From Collinsella sp. An307 (lineage in GTDB: Bacteria; Actinomycetota; Coriobacteriia; Coriobacteriales; Coriobacteriaceae): a stretch of DNA of 64,000 bases. Within the stretch, counting starts at the first letter, position 1. The number at the start of each line of letters is the position of its first letter. The position numbers and the translations under genes were made by a program. Below the pieces are notes generated by a model. It did no database searches. It saw only the letters and a list, made by a program, of their open reading frames with translations, and had not been told where the DNA came from. Below are positions 17,356 to 26,009 of this stretch, one piece after another. The DNA is taken from NCBI RefSeq assembly GCF_002161805.1, contig NZ_NFIP01000010.1, positions 32,595-96,594 of the forward strand, given 5' to 3'.

Positions 17356-19417
17356 GGCGGTCGTTCGGCCCGATACGGCGCATGCGCTCAACCTCTTTGA
17401 ACTTGGTGAACATGGGCACGTACTCGATGGAGACGCTGGAGTTCTCCAGACCGTACCAACGTGCCGGCGAACCCGCCCAGCGGCGGATTGCGTACTTGAG
17501 CGCGATGGCGGTGCGCTCGTGATGGTCCACGTCGCTCTCGGGCGAGAGGGTCTTGCGCAGCATGAAGAACATGAACGAACCCACGGGGCCCGGCTTCTTG
17601 TAGACCGAATACTCGTGCACCTGCGCGGGCAACTCGCCGGTGGCGGAAAGGTCCTGAACCACCTGGCGGAGGTAGGCGTTAACGCGCTGTGGCACCTTGT
17701 AGCCAAGGTAGAGGTGCACGCGATAGACGTAGTCGGTGTCAAAGTTCTCGACTGAGTACGCAAAGGTGTGCGGCTCGTCCATCGTCTGGATGTTGATGAA
17801 CCACCAGGCCTTGGCGCGCTTGGGGTGCTTGTCCAGGATCGAGTAGAGGATGTCGCGATCGAGGAAGTCCGTGTTGGTACCGTTGGTGAGGTAGACCAGG
17901 TTGTCGCTCACGAGGTCGTAGGTGGTGTCGTGACGCAGACGGTCGAGCTGGTCAAGGTAGTTCTTGATGGGCAGAAGCGTTGCCTGACGGCGCTCGACGG
18001 CGGTGCCGGCGTACCAGCAGAGCATGATTGCCATAATGAGCGCGGCCATAAGCAGGGTGAAGTAGCCGCCATGGAAGAACTTGGTGAGCGAGGAGATGAG
18101 GAACGAGCCCTCAAGCAGCGCAAAGAACGCCACAAAAATCCAGGGGAACACCTTCACACGGCGAAGCTTGTGCAGATAAAAGAAGAGCAGAAGCGTCGTG
18201 CAGAGCATGGTGATGGTGATGGCAAGACCGTAGGCCGCCTCCATGTGCGCGGAGCTCTGGAACAGCAGCACAACGATGGCGCAGCCGATCCACAGCACGT
18301 AGTTGACCATGGGGATATAGAGCTGACCCTTGGTCTCGGCCGGATAGAACGTCTGCATGTGCGGCATAAGGTCGAGGCGGATTGCCTCAGAAACCAGGCT
18401 GAAGGCGCCGGTGATGAGCGCCTGCGAAGCGATGATGGCTGCCGCGGTGGAGAGCAGAACCGCGAACGGACGGACGCCCGGGTCGAGCATCTGGAAGAAC
18501 GGGTTCAGGTCCTCGATAGCGAGGAGCTCGGCATTGCCCGCGTTGGAGAGCAGCCACGCGCCCTGGCCGAGGTAGGAGAACAGCAGGCAGATTTTAACGA
18601 ACGGCCAGGTGGCGTAGATGTTGCCGCGGCCGACGTGGCCCATGTCGGAGTAGAGCGCCTCGGCACCGGTGGTGGCGAGGAAGCAGCTGCCAAGAATCAT
18701 AAAGCCTGCGTAGTTGTTGGGCGAAAGCAAGAACTGGATGCCGTAGAGCGGGTTGATCGCCAAAAAGACGATGGGGTTGTCGACCACGTGCATGAGGCCC
18801 ATGACGCCGAGGAAAATGAACCAGAGCGTCATCACGGGGCCAAAGGCGCGGCCGATTTTGCTCGTGCCGGCGCGCTGCACCACAAAGAGCAGGCAGATGA
18901 TGGCGAGCGTGATGGCGACGACGTTCATCTGGTTATCGCCAATGACCTGGTAGACCTCGGGGATGGTGCGCAGACCCTCGATAGCCGTCGTCACGGTGAC
19001 GGCGGGGGTGAGGATGCCGTCGGCGAGCAGCGCCGAGCCGCCGAGCATGGCGGGGATGATGAGCCACTTGCCAAAGCGACGCACGATCGAGTAGAGCGCG
19101 AAGATGCCGCCCTCGCCGTGGTTATCGGCCTTGAGTGAAATCAGAACGTACTTGACGGTGGTAAGCAGCGTCACCGTCCAAATGACGAGCGACAGCGCGC
19201 CGAGCACGAACTCCTGGTTCACGCTCATGATGCCGCCGTTGCCGGCGACGAGCGCCTTGGTGACGTACATGGGCGACGTTCCGATGTCGCCGTAGACAAC
19301 ACCCAAGGTGACGAGCATCGCGCCGATGCTCACCGGGATAGCGGGATGCGCCCCGCTTGCGGCTTTATCGGTGCCCTTTGCGGTGGCCGATAGGTCGCCG
19401 GTAGATTGTTTGCTCAT
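17351..19417 (-). CDS. kup: KUP-family potassium uptake transporter
   Basis: A 688-residue K+ symporter. The first helix carries GVVYGDIGTSPMY, the diagnostic KUP motif. About 12 membrane helices fill the first 470 residues and a cytoplasmic domain follows. KUP proteins import K+ with H+. The start is placed at ATG 19417, behind GAGGAGC with a 9-base spacer; the open frame reaches 19462 but without a ribosome site. It lies downstream of the rRNA methyltransferase gene on the same strand, but a TATAAT in the 153-base gap suggests its own promoter. Confidence 0.95.
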   Translation of the reverse strand: MSKQSTGDLSATAKGTDKAASGAHPAIPVSIGAMLVTLGVVYGDIGTSPMYVTKALVAGNGGIMSVNQEFVLGALSLVIWTVTLLTTVKYVLISLKADNHGEGGIFALYSIVRRFGKWLIIPAMLGGSALLADGILTPAVTVTTAIEGLRTIPEVYQVIGDNQMNVVAITLAIICLLFVVQRAGTSKIGRAFGPVMTLWFIFLGVMGLMHVVDNPIVFLAINPLYGIQFLLSPNNYAGFMILGSCFLATTGAEALYSDMGHVGRGNIYATWPFVKICLLFSYLGQGAWLLSNAGNAELLAIEDLNPFFQMLDPGVRPFAVLLSTAAAIIASQALITGAFSLVSEAIRLDLMPHMQTFYPAETKGQLYIPMVNYVLWIGCAIVVLLFQSSAHMEAAYGLAITITMLCTTLLLFFYLHKLRRVKVFPWIFVAFFALLEGSFLISSLTKFFHGGYFTLLMAALIMAIMLCWYAGTAVERRQATLLPIKNYLDQLDRLRHDTTYDLVSDNLVYLTNGTNTDFLDRDILYSILDKHPKRAKAWWFINIQTMDEPHTFAYSVENFDTDYVYRVHLYLGYKVPQRVNAYLRQVVQDLSATGELPAQVHEYSVYKKPGPVGSFMFFMLRKTLSPESDVDHHERTAIALKYAIRRWAGSPARWYGLENSSVSIEYVPMFTKFKEVERMRRIGPNDRP

Positions 19418-19535
19418 GGAAGAAAGCTCCTCTAAGACGCCTGCGATGCCGTCTACCTGCACGCGGGTGAGCCCGGTTCAAAGCAGACGATGGCCGAGGT
19501 GCCCCACGAGGAGCATGCTCGGCCTGATGATGGGC

Positions 19536-19541
19536 ATTATA
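19536..19541 (-). promoter_or_regulatory. Candidate -10 box and leader of kup
   Basis: TATAAT on the minus strand, about 120 bases before the kup start. The leader contains a GGCCGAG / CTCGGCC stem (19492-19498 with 19518-19524). Kup genes are often under potassium or cyclic di-AMP control, but I do not see the c-di-AMP riboswitch consensus here. Confidence 0.35.
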
Positions 19542-19570
19542 GCTATAGTGAACCCACTACGCTAGAGCTT

Positions 19571-20773
19571 CTACCTGCTGTTCCGTACGTTGCGGACGAG
19601 GTAGCAGCGGTGGATGCGGGCGTTGCGCGAGAAGTCCTCGGGAATCGTCTCGGCGGAGATGTCCTCAAGCACGACCCCGCGGCGCTCGAGCTCGCGGACG
19701 TTGGGCCTAAAGGTGCGCAGGTTGCAGCTAAAGATTGCCTCGCCGTCGTCGGTCAGCAGGCCCGCCACGCCGCAGAGGAGCTCCACGTGGTCGCGCTGCA
19801 CATCCCAGGTGCGCTGACCCATCTTACTCGAGTTGGAGAAGGTCGGCGGGTCGCAGAAGATAAGGTCCCAACGGTTGTCCGGGTTTTTGCGCATCTGGCG
19901 GATCCACGCCAGCACGTCGGCACGCACAAAATGGTGCTCGGGGCCGGTGAAGCCGTTGCGCACCATGTTGCGCTCCGCCCAGTCGAGGTAGGTATTAGAG
20001 AGGTCAACGGTTACCGTCTCCTCCACGCCGGCGTCGGCGGCGTAGCAGGTAGCCGTGCCCGTGTAGGCAAAGAGGTTCAAAAACCAGCGACGCCCGCGCG
20101 CGTGCTCGCGCACAAGGCCGCGCGTCACGCGGTGGTCGAGGAAGATACCGGTGTCGAGGTAATCGTCAAAGTTCACCTCAAAGGTGAGACCGCCCTCGCG
20201 GATAAGCGGGTGGGCGAGGGCATCGCCTGCCGCCGCTGCGCCGCTTGCGGGTGCTTTACTGCCTGCGGCCGATCCGGTTGAAGCCGCGCCAGCTTTGCCG
20301 ACGGTCGAAGTCGCGGCGCGGGAGCCGCTTGCACGGCCAAGGCCGCCGTGGCGCGGGTCGGCCTCGCCGGCGAGGGCGTACTGCGAGCCGCCACGCGCCC
20401 GCAGGCGTTCGCGGGCGTGCACGTGGTCGGCAGGCACGTCGAGCACGCGCGGCGCAATGGCAAGGATGTCGGTCATGCGGGCGTGGGCGAGCGCCGGGTC
20501 GACCGTCTTGGGCGCGGCATACTCGGCGATAACGAGCCAGCGGCCCGGTGTTTCGGGCGCGCCCTCGTACAGATCGATGGCGGCGGCGTAGTCGGGGAGG
20601 TCGGCGTCGTAGACGCGGTAGCAGGTGATGCTCTCGCGCGCTGCCCAGCGGCGGCGCAGACGTGCGACCTTGATGAGACGCCGAGCAAACTGCTCGGACT
20701 CGGGCACGAGCACGGGTATGGGCTTGCCTTGGCCCACGTCGACGGTGGCCTGCGGCTTTTGATAGTCGGTCAT
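19571..20773 (-). CDS. RlmK-like class I SAM-dependent rRNA methyltransferase
   Basis: A 400-residue protein matching the C-terminal half of E. coli RlmL (the RlmK part, which makes 7-methylguanine in 23S rRNA). Key features are CYRVYDADLPDYAAAIDLY, NFDDYLDTGIFLDHR, LNLFAYTGTATCYAADAG (SAM loop) and DLIFCDPPTFSNSSKM (catalytic DPP-F). A low-complexity Ala/Gly/Ser insertion (about 146-190) separates the RNA-binding and catalytic parts. No THUMP or RlmL N-terminal domain is attached, so this is a stand-alone version. ATG follows AAGGAGCACGC. The exact methylated base is inferred from homology. Confidence 0.87.
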   Translation of the reverse strand: MTDYQKPQATVDVGQGKPIPVLVPESEQFARRLIKVARLRRRWAARESITCYRVYDADLPDYAAAIDLYEGAPETPGRWLVIAEYAAPKTVDPALAHARMTDILAIAPRVLDVPADHVHARERLRARGGSQYALAGEADPRHGGLGRASGSRAATSTVGKAGAASTGSAAGSKAPASGAAAAGDALAHPLIREGGLTFEVNFDDYLDTGIFLDHRVTRGLVREHARGRRWFLNLFAYTGTATCYAADAGVEETVTVDLSNTYLDWAERNMVRNGFTGPEHHFVRADVLAWIRQMRKNPDNRWDLIFCDPPTFSNSSKMGQRTWDVQRDHVELLCGVAGLLTDDGEAIFSCNLRTFRPNVRELERRGVVLEDISAETIPEDFSRNARIHRCYLVRNVRNSR

Positions 20774-20839
20774 GCGTGCTCCTTACCCTATGGGGACGGC
20801 TCTCATGGTAAAGCACCGGCCGCCCTTTGCCCCGCTTCA

Positions 20840-20956
20840 TGCAAAAAGTGAGGTAATGAACCCGGCTGCCGTTTCTTGCAAAAAATGAAGTAGTGAACCC
20901 GATAATGCGCGATTCAGCGCCTTGCCGGCGCCGGGTTCACTACCTCACTTTTTGCA
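20840..20956. repeat. Three copies of a 26-base motif, two direct and one inverted
   Basis: Copies at 20840-20865 and 20877-20902 are in the same orientation (spacing 37) and a third at 20931-20956 is inverted. The motif starts TGCAAAAAGTGAGGTA and ends TGAACCCGG. Copies 1 and 3 differ at one base. The middle and inverted copies can form a long stem around a 28-base loop, so the set may be an extragenic palindromic element. Confidence 0.78.
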
Positions 20957-21087
20957 GGGAGAGCCGCATCGGGTTTTCGGGCGCAGTGCAGACCCCACTG
21001 CTTCGGTACTCGCCGATTCACGCGGCTCCGCTAGCTGCAGCGACTCGTGCCGCCCGCCTGCGCTCGGAGCAGGTGGAAAGACGTTAC

Positions 21088-21119
21088 TTGACCCATCAAT
21101 TGTTAAGAACCCGTACAAT
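21088..21119 (+). promoter_or_regulatory. Promoter/operator-like segment of the MarR-ABC operon
   Basis: TTGACC (21088-21093) and TACAAT (21114-21119) could be -35 and -10, although their 20-base spacing is long. ATTGT-N11-ACAAT (21099-21119) forms an inverted repeat across the -10, a plausible binding site for the downstream MarR repressor. Confidence 0.4.
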
Positions 21120-21214
21120 ATTGCAACCTAATGATTTGGTACCTTGATAGTTGCGGATGAGGGGAGTAGACTTCTCCCGTCAAATCAAGTTGGGAGTATA
21201 GAGGGGAGGAACGT

Positions 21215-21706
21215 ATGTGTGACAAGCAAGAACAGAACGTGGACGATACCGCCGCTGCGGCGCAGCCCACTGACGAGGCGGCGCAAGCTGCCGACGACCT
21301 CGCGCGCGAGCTGCTGCACGGCCTCGGCTTCTGCGGGCACTATCTCCACTTCCGTAACGGAGGTATGTCCGGACGAGCGCCTATCATCTGCCTCATCGCC
21401 AAACGCGGCGGCCAGATGTCGCAGCAGGAGCTCGGCGCCAGCTTTGAGCTCAAGCCGGGGTCACTCTCGGAGGTGCTCAACAAGATGGAGACCTGCGGTC
21501 TCATCGAGCGCAAGCGCAACCCCGAGGACCGCCGCCAGCTTACGGTTCGGCTCACCGATGCCGGCTTTGAGCAGGCACGCCTCGAGCAGGAGGGCCGTAC
21601 CAAGTTTCGCGCCGAGGCGTTTACGTGCCTCGACGACGCCGAGAAGCTCCAGCTTCTTGACATGCTTAAGCGCATTCGTACCAGATGGGAGGAACTAGAT
21701 GCTTAA
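21215..21706 (+). CDS. MarR-family transcriptional regulator
   Basis: A 163-residue winged-helix protein. The HTH region reads SQQELGASFELKPGSLSEVL, followed by ERKRNPEDRRQLTVRLTD, the wing with the conserved D-R-R. A 30-residue acidic/Ala N-terminal tail precedes the first helix. MarR proteins usually repress an adjacent exporter and release on ligand binding. The gene overlaps the ABC exporter gene by 8 bases, so it is almost certainly autoregulatory for that operon. ATG lies behind GAGGGGAGGAACGT. Confidence 0.92.
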   Translation: MCDKQEQNVDDTAAAAQPTDEAAQAADDLARELLHGLGFCGHYLHFRNGGMSGRAPIICLIAKRGGQMSQQELGASFELKPGSLSEVLNKMETCGLIERKRNPEDRRQLTVRLTDAGFEQARLEQEGRTKFRAEAFTCLDDAEKLQLLDMLKRIRTRWEELDA

Positions 21707-23513
21707 AACCCTGATGGCAAGCATCCGCGAGTACCGGAAGGCGGCCATCGCGACCCCGATCATCGTGTCCGGCGAGGTGGTGATGGAGGTGGCGATCCCG
21801 TTCGTGACCGCCCAGCTCATCAACACCATTCAGGCCGGGGCCGGGGTGCACGAGATGCTGCCCTACGCGGGCATCCTGATCGCCATGGCGCTCGCCTCGC
21901 TCGCCTTTGGTATCGGCGCGGGCATCACCTGCTCCGAGGCCAGCTGCGGCTTTGCCAAGAACCTGCGTCACGACGTCTTTGCCGCCGTGCAGCGCTTCAG
22001 CTTCGCCAACATCGATCAGTTCTCGAGCTCCTCGCTCGTGACCCGTCTCACGACGGACATCACGAACGTCCAGCTCGCCTACATGATGGTTATCCGCACC
22101 GCCATCCGCTGCCCGATGCTGCTGCTCGCCGGCATCGTCATGGGCTTCATCATGGGCGGCCCCATGGCCATCGTGTATGTGATTGTCGTGCCGCTTCTGG
22201 GCTTTGGTCTCTTCAAGGTTGTGCGCACCGTGCACCCAATCTTCCGCGCGGTCTTCCATAAGTACGACGCGCTGAACGAGTCCATCGAGGAGAACGTCAC
22301 CGGCATGCGCGATGTCAAGAGCTACGTGCGCCAGGAGTACGAGAAGGAGAAGTTCGGCCGCGCCGCTCAGGACGTCTGCCGCGACTTCACCCGTGCCGAG
22401 AAGATCCTCGCCTTCAACGCGCCGATGATGAACCTCGCCGTGTTCACGGTTTTTGCCGTGGTCATCCAGTTCGGTAGCTACCTCATCGTTTCCACCAAGG
22501 GCGTGGCGCTGAACGTCGGCCAGTTCTCGGCACTCACCACCTACGGCTTCATGATCTTGATGGCCCTCATGATGGTGTCGATGGTCTTTGCCATGATCAC
22601 CATGGCGCAGGAGTCTGCCGAGCGTATCGTTGAGGTTATCGAGACCGAGCCCACCATCAAAAACCCGGAGAATCCGGTGATGGAGATGGCGGATGGCTCC
22701 ATCGACTTTGACCATGTGACGTTCAAGTATTCCGAGAAGGCCGAGAACGCGGCGTTGACCGACATCGACCTGCACATTCGCTCCGGCGAGACCATTGGCA
22801 TCATGGGCGGCACCGGTTCGGCTAAGACCTCGCTCGTGAACCTCATCAGCCGCCTGTACGACGTGACCGAGGGCTCCGTCAAGGTCGGCGGCGTGGACGT
22901 GCGCGACTACGACCTCGAGTACCTCCGCAACAACGTCGCCGTGGTGCTGCAGAAAAACGTGCTCTTCTCGGGCACCATCAAGGAGAACCTGCGTTGGGGC
23001 GACCCGAACGCCTCCTACGACGAGCTCGTGGAGGTCTGCAAGCTCGCTCAGGCGGACGAGTTCATCCAGGGCTTCCCGCAGAAGTACGACACCTACATCG
23101 AGCAGGGCGGCACCAACGTCTCCGGCGGCCAGAAGCAGCGTCTGTGCATTGCGCGCGCCCTGCTGAAGCGCCCGAAGGTCCTCATCCTCGACGACTCCAC
23201 GAGCGCCGTCGACACCAAGACCGACGCGCTTATCCGCGAGGGTCTGGCGAGCTACCTGCCCGACACGACCAAGATCATCATCGCGCAGCGTACAAGCTCC
23301 GTTGAGCATGCCGACCGCATTCTCGTGCTCGACAACGGCCGCATCGCCGGCCTCGGCAGCCACGCCGAGCTCATGGAGAACTGCGAGATTTACCGCGAGA
23401 CCTACATCTCGCAGAACCGTACCGGTGAGGAGGGCGCGGAGGCAGATGCCGCCGCCGAGCCCGCGCCGCACGTTGAGCACGCCCTGGAAGGAGGTGTCGC
23501 CGATGAGCAGTAA
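21699..23513 (+). CDS. ABC exporter subunit, degenerate site, under MarR control
   Basis: A 604-residue fused exporter subunit. Six membrane helices lead to an ATPase domain with Walker A GGTGSAKTS (about 369), signature VSGGQKQR (about 474) and Walker B ILDDSTSAVD (about 495). Two departures from consensus are visible: Ala instead of Gly before the Walker A Lys, and Asp instead of the catalytic Glu. The canonical signature serves the partner's active site. Overlaps at both ends (8 bases with marR, 11 with the next gene) indicate tight co-translation. A multidrug or toxic-compound export role is inferred from MarR linkage. Confidence 0.93.
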   Translation: MLKTLMASIREYRKAAIATPIIVSGEVVMEVAIPFVTAQLINTIQAGAGVHEMLPYAGILIAMALASLAFGIGAGITCSEASCGFAKNLRHDVFAAVQRFSFANIDQFSSSSLVTRLTTDITNVQLAYMMVIRTAIRCPMLLLAGIVMGFIMGGPMAIVYVIVVPLLGFGLFKVVRTVHPIFRAVFHKYDALNESIEENVTGMRDVKSYVRQEYEKEKFGRAAQDVCRDFTRAEKILAFNAPMMNLAVFTVFAVVIQFGSYLIVSTKGVALNVGQFSALTTYGFMILMALMMVSMVFAMITMAQESAERIVEVIETEPTIKNPENPVMEMADGSIDFDHVTFKYSEKAENAALTDIDLHIRSGETIGIMGGTGSAKTSLVNLISRLYDVTEGSVKVGGVDVRDYDLEYLRNNVAVVLQKNVLFSGTIKENLRWGDPNASYDELVEVCKLAQADEFIQGFPQKYDTYIEQGGTNVSGGQKQRLCIARALLKRPKVLILDDSTSAVDTKTDALIREGLASYLPDTTKIIIAQRTSSVEHADRILVLDNGRIAGLGSHAELMENCEIYRETYISQNRTGEEGAEADAAAEPAPHVEHALEGGVADEQ

Positions 23514-25563
23514 GACCGAGTTCACCGAGAAGGACTTTGAGGCCGAGGTCGAGCGCGTGAGCGCCGCCTCCGGCAACGACAACTCCTACCCGGCGCCCCA
23601 GAAGCGCGACCCGCGCTACGTGGATGAGAACGATACGCGCCAAAACGTCGCCGGCCGCCGCGCCATGCCCCAGAAGAAGGGTATGGGCGTTCAGCTCAAG
23701 ACGCTCGGCCGCGTCATCAAGACCCTGTTCTCCTTCTATCCCAAGATGCTGCCGCTCGTGCTGGTGTTCATCATCATTTCCGGCATCCTGGGCACGCTGC
23801 CTGCGACCTTTATGCAGCGCGCGCTCGAGATCGTGACCGCTGTGTGGCAGACGGGCGACTGGGCGAGCGTGTCCGGCCAGATCACCACGCTCACGCTCAC
23901 GCTTATTGGCATGTACGCCATCATCCTCGTGCTGAACTTCAGCTACACCCGCATGATGGCCATCATCACGCAGGGCTCGCTCGAGAAGTTCCGCGAGAAG
24001 CTCTTCGATCACATGCAGGACCTGCCGATCAGCTACTTCGACACGCATCAGCGTGGCGACATCATGAGCCACTACACCAACGACATCGACACGCTTCGCC
24101 AGATGATTGGCCAGTCGCTGCCCAACATCACGCTCACCATCGTCACCATCTGCTCGGTGACCTGCGTCATGCTCTACTACAGCGTGTGGATGTTCCTCGT
24201 GGTTATCGCCGGCGTGCTCTTTATGGCTTACATGACCAAGACGCTCGGCGGCCGCTCCGCCAAGAACTTTGTTGCGCAGCAGAAGGAGATTGGTGTTGTC
24301 GAGGGCCACGTCGAGGAGATCATGAACGGCCAGCGCGTGGTGAAGGTCTTCTGCCACGAGGATGCCGCCCAGGAGGACTTCGACGTCCGTAACGAGGCGC
24401 TCTTCCGTGCGTCGCGCGCTGCGAACCTCTACTCCAACACGCTCGGCCCCATCCTCATGAACCTCGGCAACCTGCTCTACGTGGTCGTGGCGCTTATGGG
24501 CGGTGTCTTTATTGCCTATCAGGTGCCCAACCTTTCGTTCTCGGGCCTGCCGCTCACCATTGCGGTGGCGGTGCCGTTCCTGAACATGACCAAGCAGTTT
24601 GCCGGCCAGATCGGTCAGATCTCGCAGCAGATCAACGCCGTGGTCATGGGCCTCGCCGGCGCCGAGCGCCTCTTCGAGCTGCTCGACGAGGAGACCGAGC
24701 ATGACGAGGGCTACGTGACGCTCGTCAACACCAAGATGGAGAACGGCAAGATTGTCGAGACCGACAAGCGCACCGGCCGTTGGGCGTGGAAGTGGCCGCA
24801 CCACACCGGTGAGACCGAGCTTGTGCCTCTCGAGGGCGACGTGCGCCTCTTTGACGTGGACTTTGGCTACAAGCCGGGCCACACGGTGCTGCACGACATC
24901 TCCGTTTGGGCAAAGCCTGGCCAGAAGATCGCCTTCGTGGGTGCTACCGGTGCCGGTAAGACCACCATCACGAACCTGATCAACCGCTTCTACGACATCC
25001 AGGACGGCAAGATCCGCTACGACGGCATCAACGTCACCAAGATCAAGAAGGACGACCTGCGCCGCTCGCTCGGCATGGTCCTGCAGGACGTGAACCTGTT
25101 CACGGGTACCGTTATGGACAACATCCGCTACGGTCGCCTCGACGCAAGCGATGAGGAGTGCATCGCCGCCGCCAAGCTCGCTGGCGCGCACGGCTTCATC
25201 GAGCGCCTGCCGCAGGGCTACCAGACGATGCTTACCGACAACGGCTCGAATCTGTCGCAGGGCCAGCGTCAGCTGCTCTCGATCAGCCGTGCCGCCGTCG
25301 CCGACCCGCCCGTCATGATTCTGGACGAGGCGACGTCGTCGATCGACACGCGTACTGAGGCTATCGTGCAGCGCGGTATGGACGCCCTCATGAACGGGCG
25401 CACCACGTTCGTGATTGCGCACCGTCTGTCGACCGTCCGCAACTCCGATGCCATCATCGTGCTCGACCACGGTCGCATCATCGAGCGCGGCAGCCACGAT
25501 GAGCTCATCGCCAAGCGCGGTACGTACTACCAGCTCTACACCGGAGCCTTCGAGCTCGAGTAG
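23503..25563 (+). CDS. ABC exporter subunit, canonical site
   Basis: A 686-residue partner of the previous gene. The first 70 residues are a charged cytoplasmic tail (PQKRDPRYVDEND). Six membrane helices follow. The ATPase domain has Walker A GATGAGKTT (about 479), altered signature LSQGQRQ (about 583) and Walker B MILDEATSSID with catalytic Glu (about 605). An insertion of about 40 residues with GRWAWKWPHHTGE lies between the membrane and ATPase domains. The start is ATG 23503 with AAGGAGGTG upstream, not the longer frame at 23302. Together the pair forms a heterodimeric exporter. Confidence 0.93.
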   Translation: MSSKTEFTEKDFEAEVERVSAASGNDNSYPAPQKRDPRYVDENDTRQNVAGRRAMPQKKGMGVQLKTLGRVIKTLFSFYPKMLPLVLVFIIISGILGTLPATFMQRALEIVTAVWQTGDWASVSGQITTLTLTLIGMYAIILVLNFSYTRMMAIITQGSLEKFREKLFDHMQDLPISYFDTHQRGDIMSHYTNDIDTLRQMIGQSLPNITLTIVTICSVTCVMLYYSVWMFLVVIAGVLFMAYMTKTLGGRSAKNFVAQQKEIGVVEGHVEEIMNGQRVVKVFCHEDAAQEDFDVRNEALFRASRAANLYSNTLGPILMNLGNLLYVVVALMGGVFIAYQVPNLSFSGLPLTIAVAVPFLNMTKQFAGQIGQISQQINAVVMGLAGAERLFELLDEETEHDEGYVTLVNTKMENGKIVETDKRTGRWAWKWPHHTGETELVPLEGDVRLFDVDFGYKPGHTVLHDISVWAKPGQKIAFVGATGAGKTTITNLINRFYDIQDGKIRYDGINVTKIKKDDLRRSLGMVLQDVNLFTGTVMDNIRYGRLDASDEECIAAAKLAGAHGFIERLPQGYQTMLTDNGSNLSQGQRQLLSISRAAVADPPVMILDEATSSIDTRTEAIVQRGMDALMNGRTTFVIAHRLSTVRNSDAIIVLDHGRIIERGSHDELIAKRGTYYQLYTGAFELE

Positions 25564-25596
25564 TCGCGCGGACCGACGAACTGTTCGTTGCAACGA

Positions 25597-25633
25597 GCCC
25601 CGTCGCAGGTGCCAGTGCCTGCGGCGGGGCTTT
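25597..25633 (+). terminator. Intrinsic terminator of the MarR-ABC operon
   Basis: GCCCCG and CGCAGG pair with CCTGCG and CGGGGC around a short loop, with one-base bulges, followed by TTTATGTTG. It starts 34 bases after the stop of the exporter gene. Confidence 0.75.
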
Positions 25634-25688
25634 ATGTTGTCATGCCCCGGCGGCTCGAGAGGGCTCGAATCGTTCCTTTGCGCCAGCC

Positions 25689-25832
25689 CAAGTCGTTCAT
25701 GAGCGTAAAGAGCGTGGGCTTTCGGGACACTTTATCTAGCTAAAGCAACTATCTGGGAAAACATAGACGCTTTTCCCTGAAAACAAGAGCAGCGATAGCT
25801 AGGGCACCGTTTTTACGCTCATAAGCGACTTG
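25689..25832. repeat. 144-base element with about 28-base inverted repeats
   Basis: Arms at 25689-25716 and 25805-25832 share CAAGTCG-T-ATGAGCGTAAA as reverse complements with a few mismatches. The 88-base interior is AT-richer than the surroundings. No coding frame. The arm sequence is unrelated to the other inverted repeats in the window. Confidence 0.6.
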
Positions 25833-26009
25833 AGCCCTGGAGCGGTGTGGTGCGGGGCGACTGGTGCGCGGCAACCGTCTGCGGATGAACCGCCGCGCGC
25901 GCCCGCCGCAACGGATAAGATAGGTTGAGGAGGCCGGCGCGGGCCGGTTTACTATCGGTATGGTCGGGTTTGACGGGAAGACCCGTCGCCATCTGCGAAA
26001 GGGGCATTG

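Larger units (their letters stand above)
20774..21214. other. 441-base intergenic region with a repeated motif and a promoter
   Basis: No gene seen. It contains three copies of a 26-base motif (20840-20956) and, near the MarR gene, a promoter/operator-like segment (21088-21119). Reading frames across it have no domain and overlap the repeats. Confidence 0.7.
25564..26009. other. 446-base intergenic region
   Basis: It holds the terminator of the ABC operon (25597-25633) and an inverted-repeat element (25689-25832). The part after 25835 precedes the aldose epimerase gene; I see no clear promoter there. No credible gene. Confidence 0.65.

Noticed and set aside
19418..19545. c-di-AMP (ydaO-type) riboswitch before kup
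   Set aside because: The conserved riboswitch motifs are not visible on the minus strand; only one short stem and a -10 box are.
21666..25593. Minus-strand frames of 638 and 740 codons opposite the second ABC exporter
   Set aside because: Shadows of the ABC genes, whose Walker and signature motifs are on the plus strand.
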